From Syntrophaceae bacterium (GTDB lineage Bacteria; Desulfobacterota; Syntrophia; Syntrophales; Smithellaceae): a stretch of DNA of 49,071 bases. Location: positions 1-49,071 of the forward strand of contig WRPE01000020.1 of NCBI GenBank assembly GCA_009773315.1. The letters run 5' to 3'. Of the stretch, positions 18,551-26,817 are shown one piece after another (positions within the stretch are counted from its first letter, which is position 1; each line of letters opens with the position of its first letter). The notes beneath the pieces were generated by a model. The model was not told where the DNA came from, did no database searches, and was given only the letters and a program-made list of their open reading frames with translations. Both the position numbers and the translations under genes were made by a program.

Positions 18551-19555
18551 TTATTTCGTCGCCGCCACAATAAGCGCCGGTTTCCCCGAAGCGGAACAAT
18601 TATAGTGAACGAGAAGAGAAGATGGCTGTTTTTGCAGCGCATGGGCCAGGCCAAAAGCGGCGGCCACCGGATGAATGCCGCAAGAAGGCAGATAATCATG
18701 CAGACACAAGCTGTTGTGCCTGCCCATCATCGAAGCCACATTCTTCACGCGGAAACCCGGCAGCAAGAAGCGTTTTTGAGCGTCCGTAATGATTTTACGG
18801 TTTGACGAAGAACAAAGGAGATCGTCCAATCTGCGGAGGAAATTTTCACTTTGCAAATATTCGTCCGGGTTAACTCTTTTTGAATTTACGTCCACCGCCC
18901 ATATTTCACCGATGCTTTGCAGCTCTTGCGATCCCAGCAAAAGCCAGGAACTGCCTTCGCCGATCGGAAGCATACGGGAATTGTCCTTCGTCACATTCAT
19001 CCGTTCCCGATACTCCTCTACAGTCGGGGTATAGACATCGCAGCCGCCAACCAGCGCCAGATCGATTTCGCCGCTTTCCAGATAAGTCCGGGCCAACCAC
19101 AGAGCCGACTCAAAAGACAACTCCTCGTCGGACAGGGTCAGAATAACCCCCTTGATATCGCAAAGACGCGCCAGAAAAAAAGCGGCGGCATTGCTGACGG
19201 AATTGGCAAATTGATTCGGGCTGGGAAATCCGCCGTTATATTTGAACACCTGGGTGATAAAGGGCAATATCTCATCGCCGTTGCCCAATCCCGTCGCCAG
19301 AAAGATTCCCGTCTTCTTTCCCTGCAACATCTCGTGCGGAACTTTTTTCAAGCAGGCCGTAGCACCCGCGCAGACCATCTTGATGAATCGTCCGGCGCGG
19401 CGCATCGGCTGCCCGAGAACCCTGACCACCAGATCATCACAATGGAGCGGCAGACTCGCTTCATCCCAGGGCAAATCCTCGTTGGGCGAAAGCGATGGCC
19501 CCAGGTAACTGGCCGAGATGACAGGCATGGAAAAAGGTGATAATTTTGTAGTCAT
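18551..19555 (-). CDS. Degenerate ketosynthase-like protein (chain-length-factor type)
   Basis: 334 residues from the ATG at 19555. An earlier in-frame ATG at 19597 only translates a dispersed repeat (MDSRLRGDD) and is rejected. The protein has a ketosynthase-like fold (GIFLATGLGNGDEILPF, ALVGGCDVYTPTVEEY, GEGSSWLLLG). Where active enzymes have the nucleophile in TACxxG it reads LTLSDEELSFESAL, so the catalytic Cys is missing, and the HGT motif is not found. A Gly-x-His remains near the C-terminus (CGIHPVAAAFGLAHAL). It probably dimerises with the intact ketosynthase encoded just upstream (19610-20779), like the KS/CLF pairs of type II polyketide systems. Confidence 0.75.
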   Translation of the reverse strand: MTTKLSPFSMPVISASYLGPSLSPNEDLPWDEASLPLHCDDLVVRVLGQPMRRAGRFIKMVCAGATACLKKVPHEMLQGKKTGIFLATGLGNGDEILPFITQVFKYNGGFPSPNQFANSVSNAAAFFLARLCDIKGVILTLSDEELSFESALWLARTYLESGEIDLALVGGCDVYTPTVEEYRERMNVTKDNSRMLPIGEGSSWLLLGSQELQSIGEIWAVDVNSKRVNPDEYLQSENFLRRLDDLLCSSSNRKIITDAQKRFLLPGFRVKNVASMMGRHNSLCLHDYLPSCGIHPVAAAFGLAHALQKQPSSLLVHYNCSASGKPALIVAATK

Positions 19556-19569
19556 ATTTCTAGATTCGA

Positions 19570-19596
19570 TGTCATCCCCGCGTAGGCGGGAATCCA
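19570..19596. repeat. Dispersed GC-rich palindromic repeat
   Basis: CCCGC-GTAG-GCGGG (19577-19590) is embedded in GTCATCCCCGCGTAGGCGGG and AATCC. This matches the widespread REP-like 'CCCGC...GCGGGAATCC' palindromes of many bacterial genomes. It sits in the 54-base gap between two ketosynthase genes and could form an RNA hairpin within the operon. Confidence 0.7.
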
Positions 19597-19609
19597 ATAA
19601 GTATTTGTG

Positions 19610-20779
19610 TCACATTTTCTCAATAATGTAGCTGGTGCAGGTCGCACCAAACCCAAAATATGTAAATAAATAGGCTCCTTCCGGCGCCGGAATGTTCGCC
19701 TGCGACGGCGCAAAACCAATTTCCGGATCGACTTCAGTAAAACCGAAACAGCGTGGAATCGCCCCCTCTTCCAGACAGGCAAGCCACAGTGCTGTCTCCA
19801 CCGCACCCGCGGCGCCGAGGCCATGGCCGATAGCGCCTTTGAGAGAAATTACCGGCGGCAGTCTGTCTCCGAAAACCCTGGACAGCCCCCGTCCTTCGGA
19901 AAGATCATTGTCCCTTGTTCCCGTGCCGTGCGCTTTAACCGCCACAATTTCCGCAGGCGCGATCCCGGCCTGCGTCAAGGTTTGTTGAATAACATTTTTA
20001 ACCATTGCGCCGTCGGTGCCGGCAGAGGTCAGAGAGCTGTTGTCATTGAACAGGTAACCGCCTTTCATGGCATATCGGCTCTTTGCTGCCGCCGGCGGCG
20101 CGCCTTCTTCCAAAATGACACAGGAAGCAGCCTCGCCGATCTGCATACCGGAACGCCTGTTGCAAAAAGGCCGGCATTGTTCCGCATCATAGAGCAGAAG
20201 GCTCGAAAATCCGTGCAACGTCATATTTAAAAGCGGTTCAAAACCGACGACGATCGCCCGGCGTATTTTCTTCTGTTGCAAAAGCCGTGACGCAAGCACC
20301 AGAGCATGCGAACTGGAAACGCAGGCCATGCTTAGCGTAAAGGTTATGCCGCCGATGCCAAATTTATCCGCGATGAATTGGGTTACTTCGCCCGGGCCCC
20401 GGTTACGGCAGGAAATGGGCGGCGATTCCTTATCCGGGTGGAGACGCACGGACTCGGTAAAATCAAATTCGTTGCGGATGAACAAACCACCGGTGGTGCC
20501 GACCAGAAGGGAGCTTTCGGCAATTTCGTCTTTCGACAAACCCGCGCGTTCAAATGCTTCGGACACCGAGGCGTCCAGCATCGCCAGAGACTTCGAAAGA
20601 GGGCTGCCTGCAAAAGCGATTTCAAACGCCTTGAAGTCGCTTTTGGTCAGATGGGACGATGTACAAACGCCCGCCGGCGGAACGTGCCCCAAAATAAGAT
20701 TGCGTGCGGACTCAGTTGCGCTCCAACCCAGCGTTGTGACGGCACCCCAGCCGCGGATATGAACGTCTTCGTTTATCAC
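19610..20779 (-). CDS. Beta-ketoacyl-ACP synthase, intact active site
   Basis: 389 residues, FabF-type thiolase fold. The Cys-His-His set is complete: C153 in SMACVSSSHAL, His in AHGTGTRDND, and Lys/His in SLKGAIGHGLGAAG. It condenses malonyl-ACP with an acyl chain to lengthen it by two carbons. It overlaps the upstream ACP gene by 4 bases (ATGA) and precedes a degenerate ketosynthase, so ACP, KS and CLF-like proteins probably form one elongation unit. It differs from the KS proteins further upstream in the operon, which suggests a second, separately timed chain-building step. Confidence 0.92.
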   Translation of the reverse strand: MINEDVHIRGWGAVTTLGWSATESARNLILGHVPPAGVCTSSHLTKSDFKAFEIAFAGSPLSKSLAMLDASVSEAFERAGLSKDEIAESSLLVGTTGGLFIRNEFDFTESVRLHPDKESPPISCRNRGPGEVTQFIADKFGIGGITFTLSMACVSSSHALVLASRLLQQKKIRRAIVVGFEPLLNMTLHGFSSLLLYDAEQCRPFCNRRSGMQIGEAASCVILEEGAPPAAAKSRYAMKGGYLFNDNSSLTSAGTDGAMVKNVIQQTLTQAGIAPAEIVAVKAHGTGTRDNDLSEGRGLSRVFGDRLPPVISLKGAIGHGLGAAGAVETALWLACLEEGAIPRCFGFTEVDPEIGFAPSQANIPAPEGAYLFTYFGFGATCTSYIIEKM

Positions 20780-21087
20780 TTTTTAACCTTCGGCGCCTGG
20801 ATGACAAAATCGGCCAGCGAGTCGAACGACTGCATGGCCTGCGCCGCCGTGGATGCGTTCTTCAGCTCGACGCCAAAGGTGAACCGCAGATCCATCGCGA
20901 TTTCCATCGCGTCGAGCGAATCGAGCTTAAGCGGTCCCGGCCCGCCGATGAATGGAACATCGGTCGGTACATCTTCGGGCTTGACGTCCCTGACGTCACA
21001 CGCCCGGATCACCAGCTCCTTGAGCTTGAAAATCAGATCCTCCCTGGAGGATACGTTTAATTTCTGATAAGCTTTTTCTAAATCCAT
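20776..21087 (-). CDS. Acyl carrier protein (second ACP of the cluster)
   Basis: 103 residues, acidic and helical. The phosphopantetheine attachment site is S57 in PLKLDSLDAMEI. It holds growing acyl chains for the adjacent ketosynthase, whose start codon overlaps its stop. The loop before the Ser (FIGGPGPLKLDSLD) is longer than in FabD-type ACPs, as in specialised ACPs of aryl-polyene-type clusters. Its start overlaps the end of the ABC permease gene by 10 bases. Confidence 0.92.
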   Translation of the reverse strand: MDLEKAYQKLNVSSREDLIFKLKELVIRACDVRDVKPEDVPTDVPFIGGPGPLKLDSLDAMEIAMDLRFTFGVELKNASTAAQAMQSFDSLADFVIQAPKVKK

Positions 21088-22199
21088 TGAACTCTCCTTC
21101 CCGCAATATAAAAGCAGATTCCTGCAAAAAGTGTCAACACAATTAATTTAGGTAAAATGGCGACCAAGGCCGCATCGCGCAGAAAAATATCCAGATACGC
21201 CTGATGCGCCCAATACATCGGCGAAATCATCGCCAGCTTTTTCATCAACACCGGCATGACAAAGTACGGCACCATGATGCCGCCCAGCACGCCCATCAAG
21301 ATGGCGCCCGTCGCCGCAAGCGTTGAAGACTGCTCGGGTGTTCGCGCCAGCGCCGCCACAAGGACGCCAAACCCTGTTGTGGCGGCAGCAACCACCAGGG
21401 TGACCGGAATCAGGTACAGGGCATGGTCACCCAGATGAAAAGAGAAGCCGATGACACGGGGCATCAGATAAAAACCAACCAGCAGCATTAAAACAAACTG
21501 GAAAACATTAATCAGATAATAAGGAATGATCTTCCCCAGGGTCAATAAATTCGTGCTGACCGTATAAGTAAAAAGACGCTGGAGAGTCCCGTCATTCTTT
21601 TCCTTTAAAAAACCGATGGACATGGGAATGGCAATAAAAAACATCGCGAAAATCGCATACGCCGGAACGGTTTGCTGAAGCGGGCTGGGAATCTCCCGGT
21701 TCGGTTTTGTTTTCTCGACGATCAAATTGGCAACAACGACTTCCAAATTATCTATACCCATGACGACTTCCACCGTCAGGCTGGTCATGAGTGACCGAAT
21801 GGCGATTTTGTAGCCGAAATCAAGCACCGGGTCAAAATTAATTTCGACCGGTTTCTCCCCCTCGTCAAATCCCCTGGGGATCCTGACGAGGGCCTGCGCT
21901 TTGTTTTCCGCGAAAATCCTTTCATTATCAATACCTTTGGGCCGATCAACGCGGGAAATCAGTTTGTGGGATTCAATCTTTTGCTCAAGCAGATTAGCCT
22001 TGGGCAACTTGCTTTCGTTTTCAATCACCAGTTGAATCTGCCGTTCGTATATTTTGTCCGTATAGACGCCTTTCAGCGCCAGCGTCATAAAAAAAATCAG
22101 CGCCACCGGCATCAGGAAAAGAAGCAGGATCGTTTGCCGGTCGCGCAGCAGAATCAGGATTTCCTTGCGGATCAGTTCTCTGAGTTGCCTAATCATCAC
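21078..22199 (-). CDS. ABC-2 type transporter permease
   Basis: 373 residues: one N-terminal membrane helix (ILLLFLMPVALIFFMTLAL), a large periplasmic domain (about 50-170), then about five helices including the ABC-2 signature region MFFIAIPMSIGFLKEKNDGTL. This is the YhhJ/DrrB layout for exporting lipids, polyketides or drugs. It overlaps the ATPase gene by 11 bases. Its place between the BtrH-like genes and the ACP/KS genes suggests it exports the cluster product or an intermediate. Confidence 0.9.
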   Translation of the reverse strand: MMIRQLRELIRKEILILLRDRQTILLLFLMPVALIFFMTLALKGVYTDKIYERQIQLVIENESKLPKANLLEQKIESHKLISRVDRPKGIDNERIFAENKAQALVRIPRGFDEGEKPVEINFDPVLDFGYKIAIRSLMTSLTVEVVMGIDNLEVVVANLIVEKTKPNREIPSPLQQTVPAYAIFAMFFIAIPMSIGFLKEKNDGTLQRLFTYTVSTNLLTLGKIIPYYLINVFQFVLMLLVGFYLMPRVIGFSFHLGDHALYLIPVTLVVAAATTGFGVLVAALARTPEQSSTLAATGAILMGVLGGIMVPYFVMPVLMKKLAMISPMYWAHQAYLDIFLRDAALVAILPKLIVLTLFAGICFYIAGRRVQWI

Positions 22200-22908
22200 G
22201 CAACCCCCGCCCCGTCTTCGCCAGAAAGAACTTTTCCAGATTGTCTATTTCGGACATAGGGCCGTCGTAAATCATCTCTCCCTTGTCGGCCAGCGTCACA
22301 CTCGAACACAGGCGTTGGGCTTCTTCCATCATATGCGTGGACAGCAAAATCGTCATACCCGCCTTGTTGAGTCCCGTCAGGGTTTCATAAATATGATGGC
22401 GGCTTTGCGGATCAACGCCCACCGTCGGCTCGTCGAGCAGCAACAACTTTGGCGAATGCAGCAGCGCCACGGCCAGATTTAAACGTCTTTGCATCCCGCC
22501 GGAATATGTGGCAACCTGTTCCTCAGCATGGTCGGCAAGACCTGTCTGCCCCAGGACCGCCTCCGAACGTTCGATGATCTGTCTATCGGATAGATTGGCC
22601 ATCGTGCCGAAAAAGCGCAAGTTTTCACGGGCAGTGAGCGTCGTATATAGCGAGATAGCCTGGGGTGCATAACCGATGGACACAAGCGCACGGTGGTCGG
22701 GCATTTTGCGCCCGAAGATAAAAACATCCCCTGAATAGCGTTTCATCTGCCCGGTGACAATCCGCATCAGGGTTGACTTGCCGGCGCCGTTGGGTCCCAG
22801 AAGCGCCTGCATCCTTCCCTCGGCAACGGTCAGAGAGAAGTTCTGCAAAGCGCAGACGGGGGCCCCGCTGTAGCTGAATGTAACCGAAGAAATGTCCAGT
22901 GCGTTCAT
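22189..22908 (-). CDS. ABC transporter ATP-binding protein
   Basis: 239 residues, single nucleotide-binding domain: Walker A GPNGAGKST (38-46), signature YSGGMQRRLNLA, Walker B LLLLDEPTVGVD and the switch His in LLSTHMMEEA. It powers the ABC-2 permease encoded next. The C-terminus (GPMSEIDNLEKFFLAKTGRGLRDD) is typical of CcmA/DrrA-type exporters. It overlaps the preceding BtrH-like gene by 4 bases. Confidence 0.95.
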   Translation of the reverse strand: MNALDISSVTFSYSGAPVCALQNFSLTVAEGRMQALLGPNGAGKSTLMRIVTGQMKRYSGDVFIFGRKMPDHRALVSIGYAPQAISLYTTLTARENLRFFGTMANLSDRQIIERSEAVLGQTGLADHAEEQVATYSGGMQRRLNLAVALLHSPKLLLLDEPTVGVDPQSRHHIYETLTGLNKAGMTILLSTHMMEEAQRLCSSVTLADKGEMIYDGPMSEIDNLEKFFLAKTGRGLRDD

Positions 22909-23939
22909 GCCTTAAGTTGCCTTGCGACTTTCTGGAGTTTTCTAAAAAATGCTTCTTCGCGGTCCGCACATTTCAAAATCAAGCCACCCGCCTTGGCAAA
23001 GGTTTCTTCCGCTTTGTCTTTTTGCTTGATAATACGCGCGGCCGTCAAGGAAAACTCGCGCCAGTTATCGCCAATTGCTGTCATTTCTTTGGACAAATCG
23101 GCAAGCTCATCCGAACTGAATAATCCGGCCGCTTCGTGGAAAAAAGCGGCATACATGTAACGAAATCCGGCGCCCCCCGTGCCGGTCTCTTCCACCCAGC
23201 GAACCGTACCGGCAAGATGACGGCAGGCTTCCTGAAAACCAAGTTTGTCCGGACTTTTGATGATTTTTTTGGCCAGAAACCGCATGCCGCGAACACCAAA
23301 AATCGGCAGAGGAATTCTGAGCATCAAACTGCAGGAATCCTTCATTCCCTTGATACAGGCCCCCCGCAGATCAGGATGGGGATTAACGGATTTGGTATAA
23401 TACATATAACCGTGGGGATTCAATGGACCAGGTACGAAACGTGCCTGGTCCAATCCATCGGCCGAGCAATCTACCGGATCTCCAAATGTCGGGTCACTGA
23501 TGCGAAAACCACCTTCGATCTCACGCAAAACAATGATGTTGTGTCCGTTAAAATTATGGCGGTGACGTTCGGTCACATAGGGAAGCCAGTAAAGATTAGT
23601 AGACAAACCAACAATCTGACCGGTTTTAAGCACCTGCCTTAATTCATCCATGCCTTTTTGGGGATCGCGATAAGTCTTGATCACAAAATCTCCGCCCAGT
23701 CTTTTGGCCGCCTTGTGAAAGACCGCTCCGGGTTTATAGCGAAAAGCCGTGACCGGCAAATGTACCAGTTTTATAAACGGCAGATAACCAAAAAAAATAC
23801 CGCTGCCGATGCCGAAAATCATCGGCTCGGAAATATCCACACCCTGATAGCGAAACAGGGCGGATGTCACGGCTGTTTCACAATGTGCACCATGATGATG
23901 GACATATGGCTTGCCATTGGCTGCGAGTTCTGTTGTCAT
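22905..23939 (-). CDS. BtrH-like (DUF4872-type) Cys-His-Asp protein, copy 1
   Basis: 344 residues. The N-terminal half matches the BtrH N-terminal domain, a papain-like fold; BtrH of butirosin biosynthesis transfers an acyl chain from an ACP to an amine. The putative triad is C20 (HHHGAHCETAV), H133 (FNGHNIIVLRE) and D149 (FRISDP). A C-terminal helical domain includes EETGTGGAGFRYMYAAF and LSKEMTAIGDNWREF. It has the same length and collinear sequence as the protein at 24369-25403, so the two are a duplication. It overlaps the ABC ATPase start by 4 bases. Acyl or aminoacyl transfer from the cluster ACP is inferred, not shown. Confidence 0.82.
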   Translation of the reverse strand: MTTELAANGKPYVHHHGAHCETAVTSALFRYQGVDISEPMIFGIGSGIFFGYLPFIKLVHLPVTAFRYKPGAVFHKAAKRLGGDFVIKTYRDPQKGMDELRQVLKTGQIVGLSTNLYWLPYVTERHRHNFNGHNIIVLREIEGGFRISDPTFGDPVDCSADGLDQARFVPGPLNPHGYMYYTKSVNPHPDLRGACIKGMKDSCSLMLRIPLPIFGVRGMRFLAKKIIKSPDKLGFQEACRHLAGTVRWVEETGTGGAGFRYMYAAFFHEAAGLFSSDELADLSKEMTAIGDNWREFSLTAARIIKQKDKAEETFAKAGGLILKCADREEAFFRKLQKVARQLKA

Positions 23940-23964
23940 GAAAAGACAGCATCCTTTCTTGATT

Positions 23965-24372
23965 TTAGCTATTCGGCACGGTTTTTAATTCTTCCAGTGT
24001 GACCCTTAGAGCCTTTGTATAACGATTTAAAACAGATGGTTTAAGTTTCGTGAATACGTCGGGGCGCAAATGTCTTTTAACCCGAAATACCGCCATGCCC
24101 GCCGCCTTGGCCAGCATCCCCGGATCCAACTGTCGCAATTCCATATGATAACAAAGCGGGCTTTTCTGACCGGCAAGCACTGCTTTTCTGATTTCCTCAA
24201 GATTGGCGCGATTACCAGCAATAATCAGGGCACAAGATACTTTTTCCGCCCAGGGAGCGTTTGTCTCAAGAACATATTGCCCGTTTTCATTGTGCTTGTA
24301 ATACGCTTTCGGCAACCCATCATTAAAAATTTCATCTTCTAATTCCATGGCCAGTTCCTTTTGATCCTTCAT
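23965..24372 (-). CDS. Small HTH-like partner protein, copy 1
   Basis: 135 residues from the ATG overlapping the previous stop. A second in-frame ATG at 24348, behind AAGGAA, aligns with the start of its paralogue and is equally possible. I do not recognise a named family. The C-terminal 72 residues (from RKAVLAGQKSPLCYHME) are 50/72 identical to the protein at 25427-25825 by hand alignment. The piece LAKAAGMAVFRVKRHLRP followed by LNRYTKALRVTLEEL looks like a helix-turn-helix of XRE type. The N-terminal half is divergent. It precedes the BtrH-like gene by 25 bases, an arrangement repeated in the second copy, which suggests a functional partner. Confidence 0.7.
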   Translation of the reverse strand: MKDQKELAMELEDEIFNDGLPKAYYKHNENGQYVLETNAPWAEKVSCALIIAGNRANLEEIRKAVLAGQKSPLCYHMELRQLDPGMLAKAAGMAVFRVKRHLRPDVFTKLKPSVLNRYTKALRVTLEELKTVPNS

Positions 24373-25403
24373 GCTTGAAGTTTCTTTGCGATGCGATCGA
24401 GTTCCTGAAACAGCTGTTCTTCGCGTCCCGCACAGATCAGCATCAACCCGCCCGCTTTGGCAAACGTTTCTTCGGCCTGACCGCGCTGTTTGATGATGCG
24501 CGCGGACACCACGGCAAACTCGCGCCAGATGTCGCCGATAGCGGTCATCTCCTTTGATAATTGTGCAAGTTCAGCGGAGGCGAACAGATCGGCTGCTTCT
24601 TGCAGGAAGGCTGCATACATGAAGCGAAACCCCGCGCCGCCTGTGCCGACCTCTTCCTGCATGCGGACAATATTGGCCAGCCGCCGGCAGGCCTCTTTAA
24701 ATCCCAGCTTGTCGGGACTGGAAATAGTTTTTTTGGCGAGATAGCGCATTCCCCTGATACCGACAAAAGGGAAAGGGGTTCTCAGCATCATATTGCAGGT
24801 ATCTTTCATCGCCGCAATGCAGGCCAGACGTAAATTAGGATTCAACGGAACATTTTCCGCGTAATACATAAAACCACGCGGTTCCAGCGGCCCTCGTGCG
24901 AATCGCGCCCGCTCCATATCCTCGGTCAGGCAATCCACCGGATACTCCAGCACCGGATCGCTCACCCGGAAGCCATTTTCAATTTCGCGCAAAACGACGA
25001 TGTTATGACCGTTGAACTGAAAGCGGAAACGATTGGGAAAATACGTCAGCCAGTAGATGTTGGTTGTCAAACCGACAATATGTCCTTCGGAAAGCACACG
25101 CCTCAGATCGGCCATGCCTTTTTTCGCACTATGGTATTTTTTAGTGAAAAACTTTCCTCCAATGCGTTTGGAGGCTTTGGCAAAAAGCGTTCCCGGACGA
25201 GATCGAAAGGTTGTAATCGGCAGTCCCACCCACTTGATAAACGGCAGATGGCCGAAGTAAATGCCGCTACCGATACCGAAAATCATTGATTCGGAGATTT
25301 CCACACCTTTATCCCGAAACAACGCCGATGTGGTGCCACTTTCGCAATGTGCGGAATGATGATGGATAAATGGTTTACCGGCTGCTGTTACTTCTGAACT
25401 CAT
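24369..25403 (-). CDS. BtrH-like (DUF4872-type) Cys-His-Asp protein, copy 2
   Basis: 344 residues, collinear with the copy at 22905-23939 over its whole length. The same triad residues are kept: C20 (HHHSAHCESGT), H133 (FNGHNIVVLRE) and D149 (FRVSDP). The C-terminal EVGTGGAGFRFMYAAF and LSKEMTAIGDIWREF are also shared. Retention of all three residues in both copies argues that both are active, perhaps on different acyl donors or acceptors. It overlaps the next small gene by 4 bases (GCATGAAG), so the duplicated units are translationally coupled. Confidence 0.82.
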   Translation of the reverse strand: MSSEVTAAGKPFIHHHSAHCESGTTSALFRDKGVEISESMIFGIGSGIYFGHLPFIKWVGLPITTFRSRPGTLFAKASKRIGGKFFTKKYHSAKKGMADLRRVLSEGHIVGLTTNIYWLTYFPNRFRFQFNGHNIVVLREIENGFRVSDPVLEYPVDCLTEDMERARFARGPLEPRGFMYYAENVPLNPNLRLACIAAMKDTCNMMLRTPFPFVGIRGMRYLAKKTISSPDKLGFKEACRRLANIVRMQEEVGTGGAGFRFMYAAFLQEAADLFASAELAQLSKEMTAIGDIWREFAVVSARIIKQRGQAEETFAKAGGLMLICAGREEQLFQELDRIAKKLQA

Positions 25404-25426
25404 TGATAAATGTTTACCTTCCTTGT

Positions 25427-25825
25427 TTATTTTTGTGGAACGGTCATTAATTCCTGTTTGGTTATCGCGAGTGCTTGAGCGTAGCGGTCTAAAACAGACA
25501 ATTTCAATTTGGCGAAAATTTCGGGGCGAAAATGCCTTTTAACCCGGAAGGCAGCAATGCCTGCTGTTTTCGCCAAAATCTCCGGGGTCATCTGCCGCCG
25601 TTCCATATGATAACAAAGTGGGCTTTTCACCCCGGCCAGGACGGCTTTTCTGGTATGCTCAAGCGTCGCTGCAAGGTCGTCAACAGCCAGACCGTTAACA
25701 ACGGCTTCATCATCCCAGCCGACGCTGGTTACAACAACATATTTCCCTTCATCATTGAGAGCAAAACATGCTCGCTTCACGCCTTCATAGTACGTAATGT
25801 CCTGTGGCACTTCATTGACTTTCAT
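25427..25825 (-). CDS. Small HTH-like partner protein, copy 2
   Basis: 132 residues from the ATG at 25825, chosen for AGGAG 7 bases upstream; the frame is open to 25849. It is a paralogue of the protein at 23965-24372, with the same C-terminal block (KAVLAGVKSPLCYHMERRQ, then LAKTAGIAAFRVKRHFRP). The N-terminal part (YYEGVKRACFALNDEGKY) differs. It is 23 bases before the BtrH-like copy 2. The HTH-like segment could bind DNA, but a structural role in the BtrH complex is as likely. Function unknown. Confidence 0.7.
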   Translation of the reverse strand: MKVNEVPQDITYYEGVKRACFALNDEGKYVVVTSVGWDDEAVVNGLAVDDLAATLEHTRKAVLAGVKSPLCYHMERRQMTPEILAKTAGIAAFRVKRHFRPEIFAKLKLSVLDRYAQALAITKQELMTVPQK

Positions 25826-25910
25826 TGCCGGCTCCTGCCCAGTCATCATTAATATCTTTTATTTCTTATACTAAAATGAACACAGCGCAAAGAAAATTCT
25901 GTATCCATTC

Positions 25911-26801
25911 TTATTTATTGTTTTTATTTATTTTTCCCCCAAGAAACGGCTCAAAATGATGCCACTCGAAAGGATGCTCCGAAGCAAAACGGGCCAGATC
26001 GTCGGCATAAGTCTGGACGGATTCCAGCACCACTTTTTTTCGATCCGCGCGCGTGGCGGCGAAAACCTTTCGGCCCTTGGAAACTTTGATACAATATTTT
26101 CCTATAGAGTCCTGATAGACGAAAAAAGTCATCAGCGGCGCACCCGTCATCAGGGCAAATAAATGCGGCATATCCGGCAAACGCGCCTCATGACCCAGAA
26201 AATCCACTGTTACATGCGTCTGTTCACCCCAGAGACGATCGCCCGTCATCGAAACAATGCCGCCTTCGCGGAGGAAGTTGATACCCTCCAGCAGAGCGAA
26301 CGGCGATTTTTCTTTTTCATCCGTCGTCACAATTTTGATGCCTTTTTTCGCCAGATTATCTTTTTGAATACGCTCGACCTGCTCTTTGTGCTTGGCGCCC
26401 AGAAAGAGCATGATCGGCAGACCTTTCCGGTTGAGCCTTTGTGCCGCGAGTTCCCAATTGCCGATATGCGACATTACCACAATTGCGCCGGTCTTTTTCT
26501 CCACCGCTTCGTTCAGATGTTCCCAACCTTCGTGCATGAATTCAGCCTGATCCGCCGCCCAGGGAATGAAGCGGTGGATATAGACATCGGTAAAGTTATG
26601 AAACTGCTTCCAGGTGCAATAGAGATGATAGAAAAAACCGCGCCCGGGAAAAAGCGCACGGTAAAATTTCAGACTATCCGCTACACGCGCCGGGAAAAGG
26701 AAAAAATAACCGGTTGCAATACACCACGAAAAGGTTCGGAAAAACCACACCCCCAGTTTTCGGGAAAGATAAAGGGCAATTTTGTAAGTAAGTTTTTTCA
26801 T
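25911..26801 (-). CDS. LpxL/HtrB-like lysophospholipid acyltransferase
   Basis: 296 residues from the ATG at 26801; an upstream TTG at 26825 would overlap the antitoxin remnant. An N-terminal membrane segment is followed by the LpxL-type catalytic motif HIGNWE, then FLREGGIVSMTGDRLWG and a region aligned with the second acyltransferase block. The family adds a secondary acyl chain to lipid A or, in polyene clusters, to the aryl head or sugar. It is one of two acyltransferases in the operon (the other, PlsC-like, ends at 40494), suggesting a product anchored to a lipid. Confidence 0.85.
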   Translation of the reverse strand: MKKLTYKIALYLSRKLGVWFFRTFSWCIATGYFFLFPARVADSLKFYRALFPGRGFFYHLYCTWKQFHNFTDVYIHRFIPWAADQAEFMHEGWEHLNEAVEKKTGAIVVMSHIGNWELAAQRLNRKGLPIMLFLGAKHKEQVERIQKDNLAKKGIKIVTTDEKEKSPFALLEGINFLREGGIVSMTGDRLWGEQTHVTVDFLGHEARLPDMPHLFALMTGAPLMTFFVYQDSIGKYCIKVSKGRKVFAATRADRKKVVLESVQTYADDLARFASEHPFEWHHFEPFLGGKINKNNK

Positions 26802-26817
26802 GTAACTCGAATGATCT

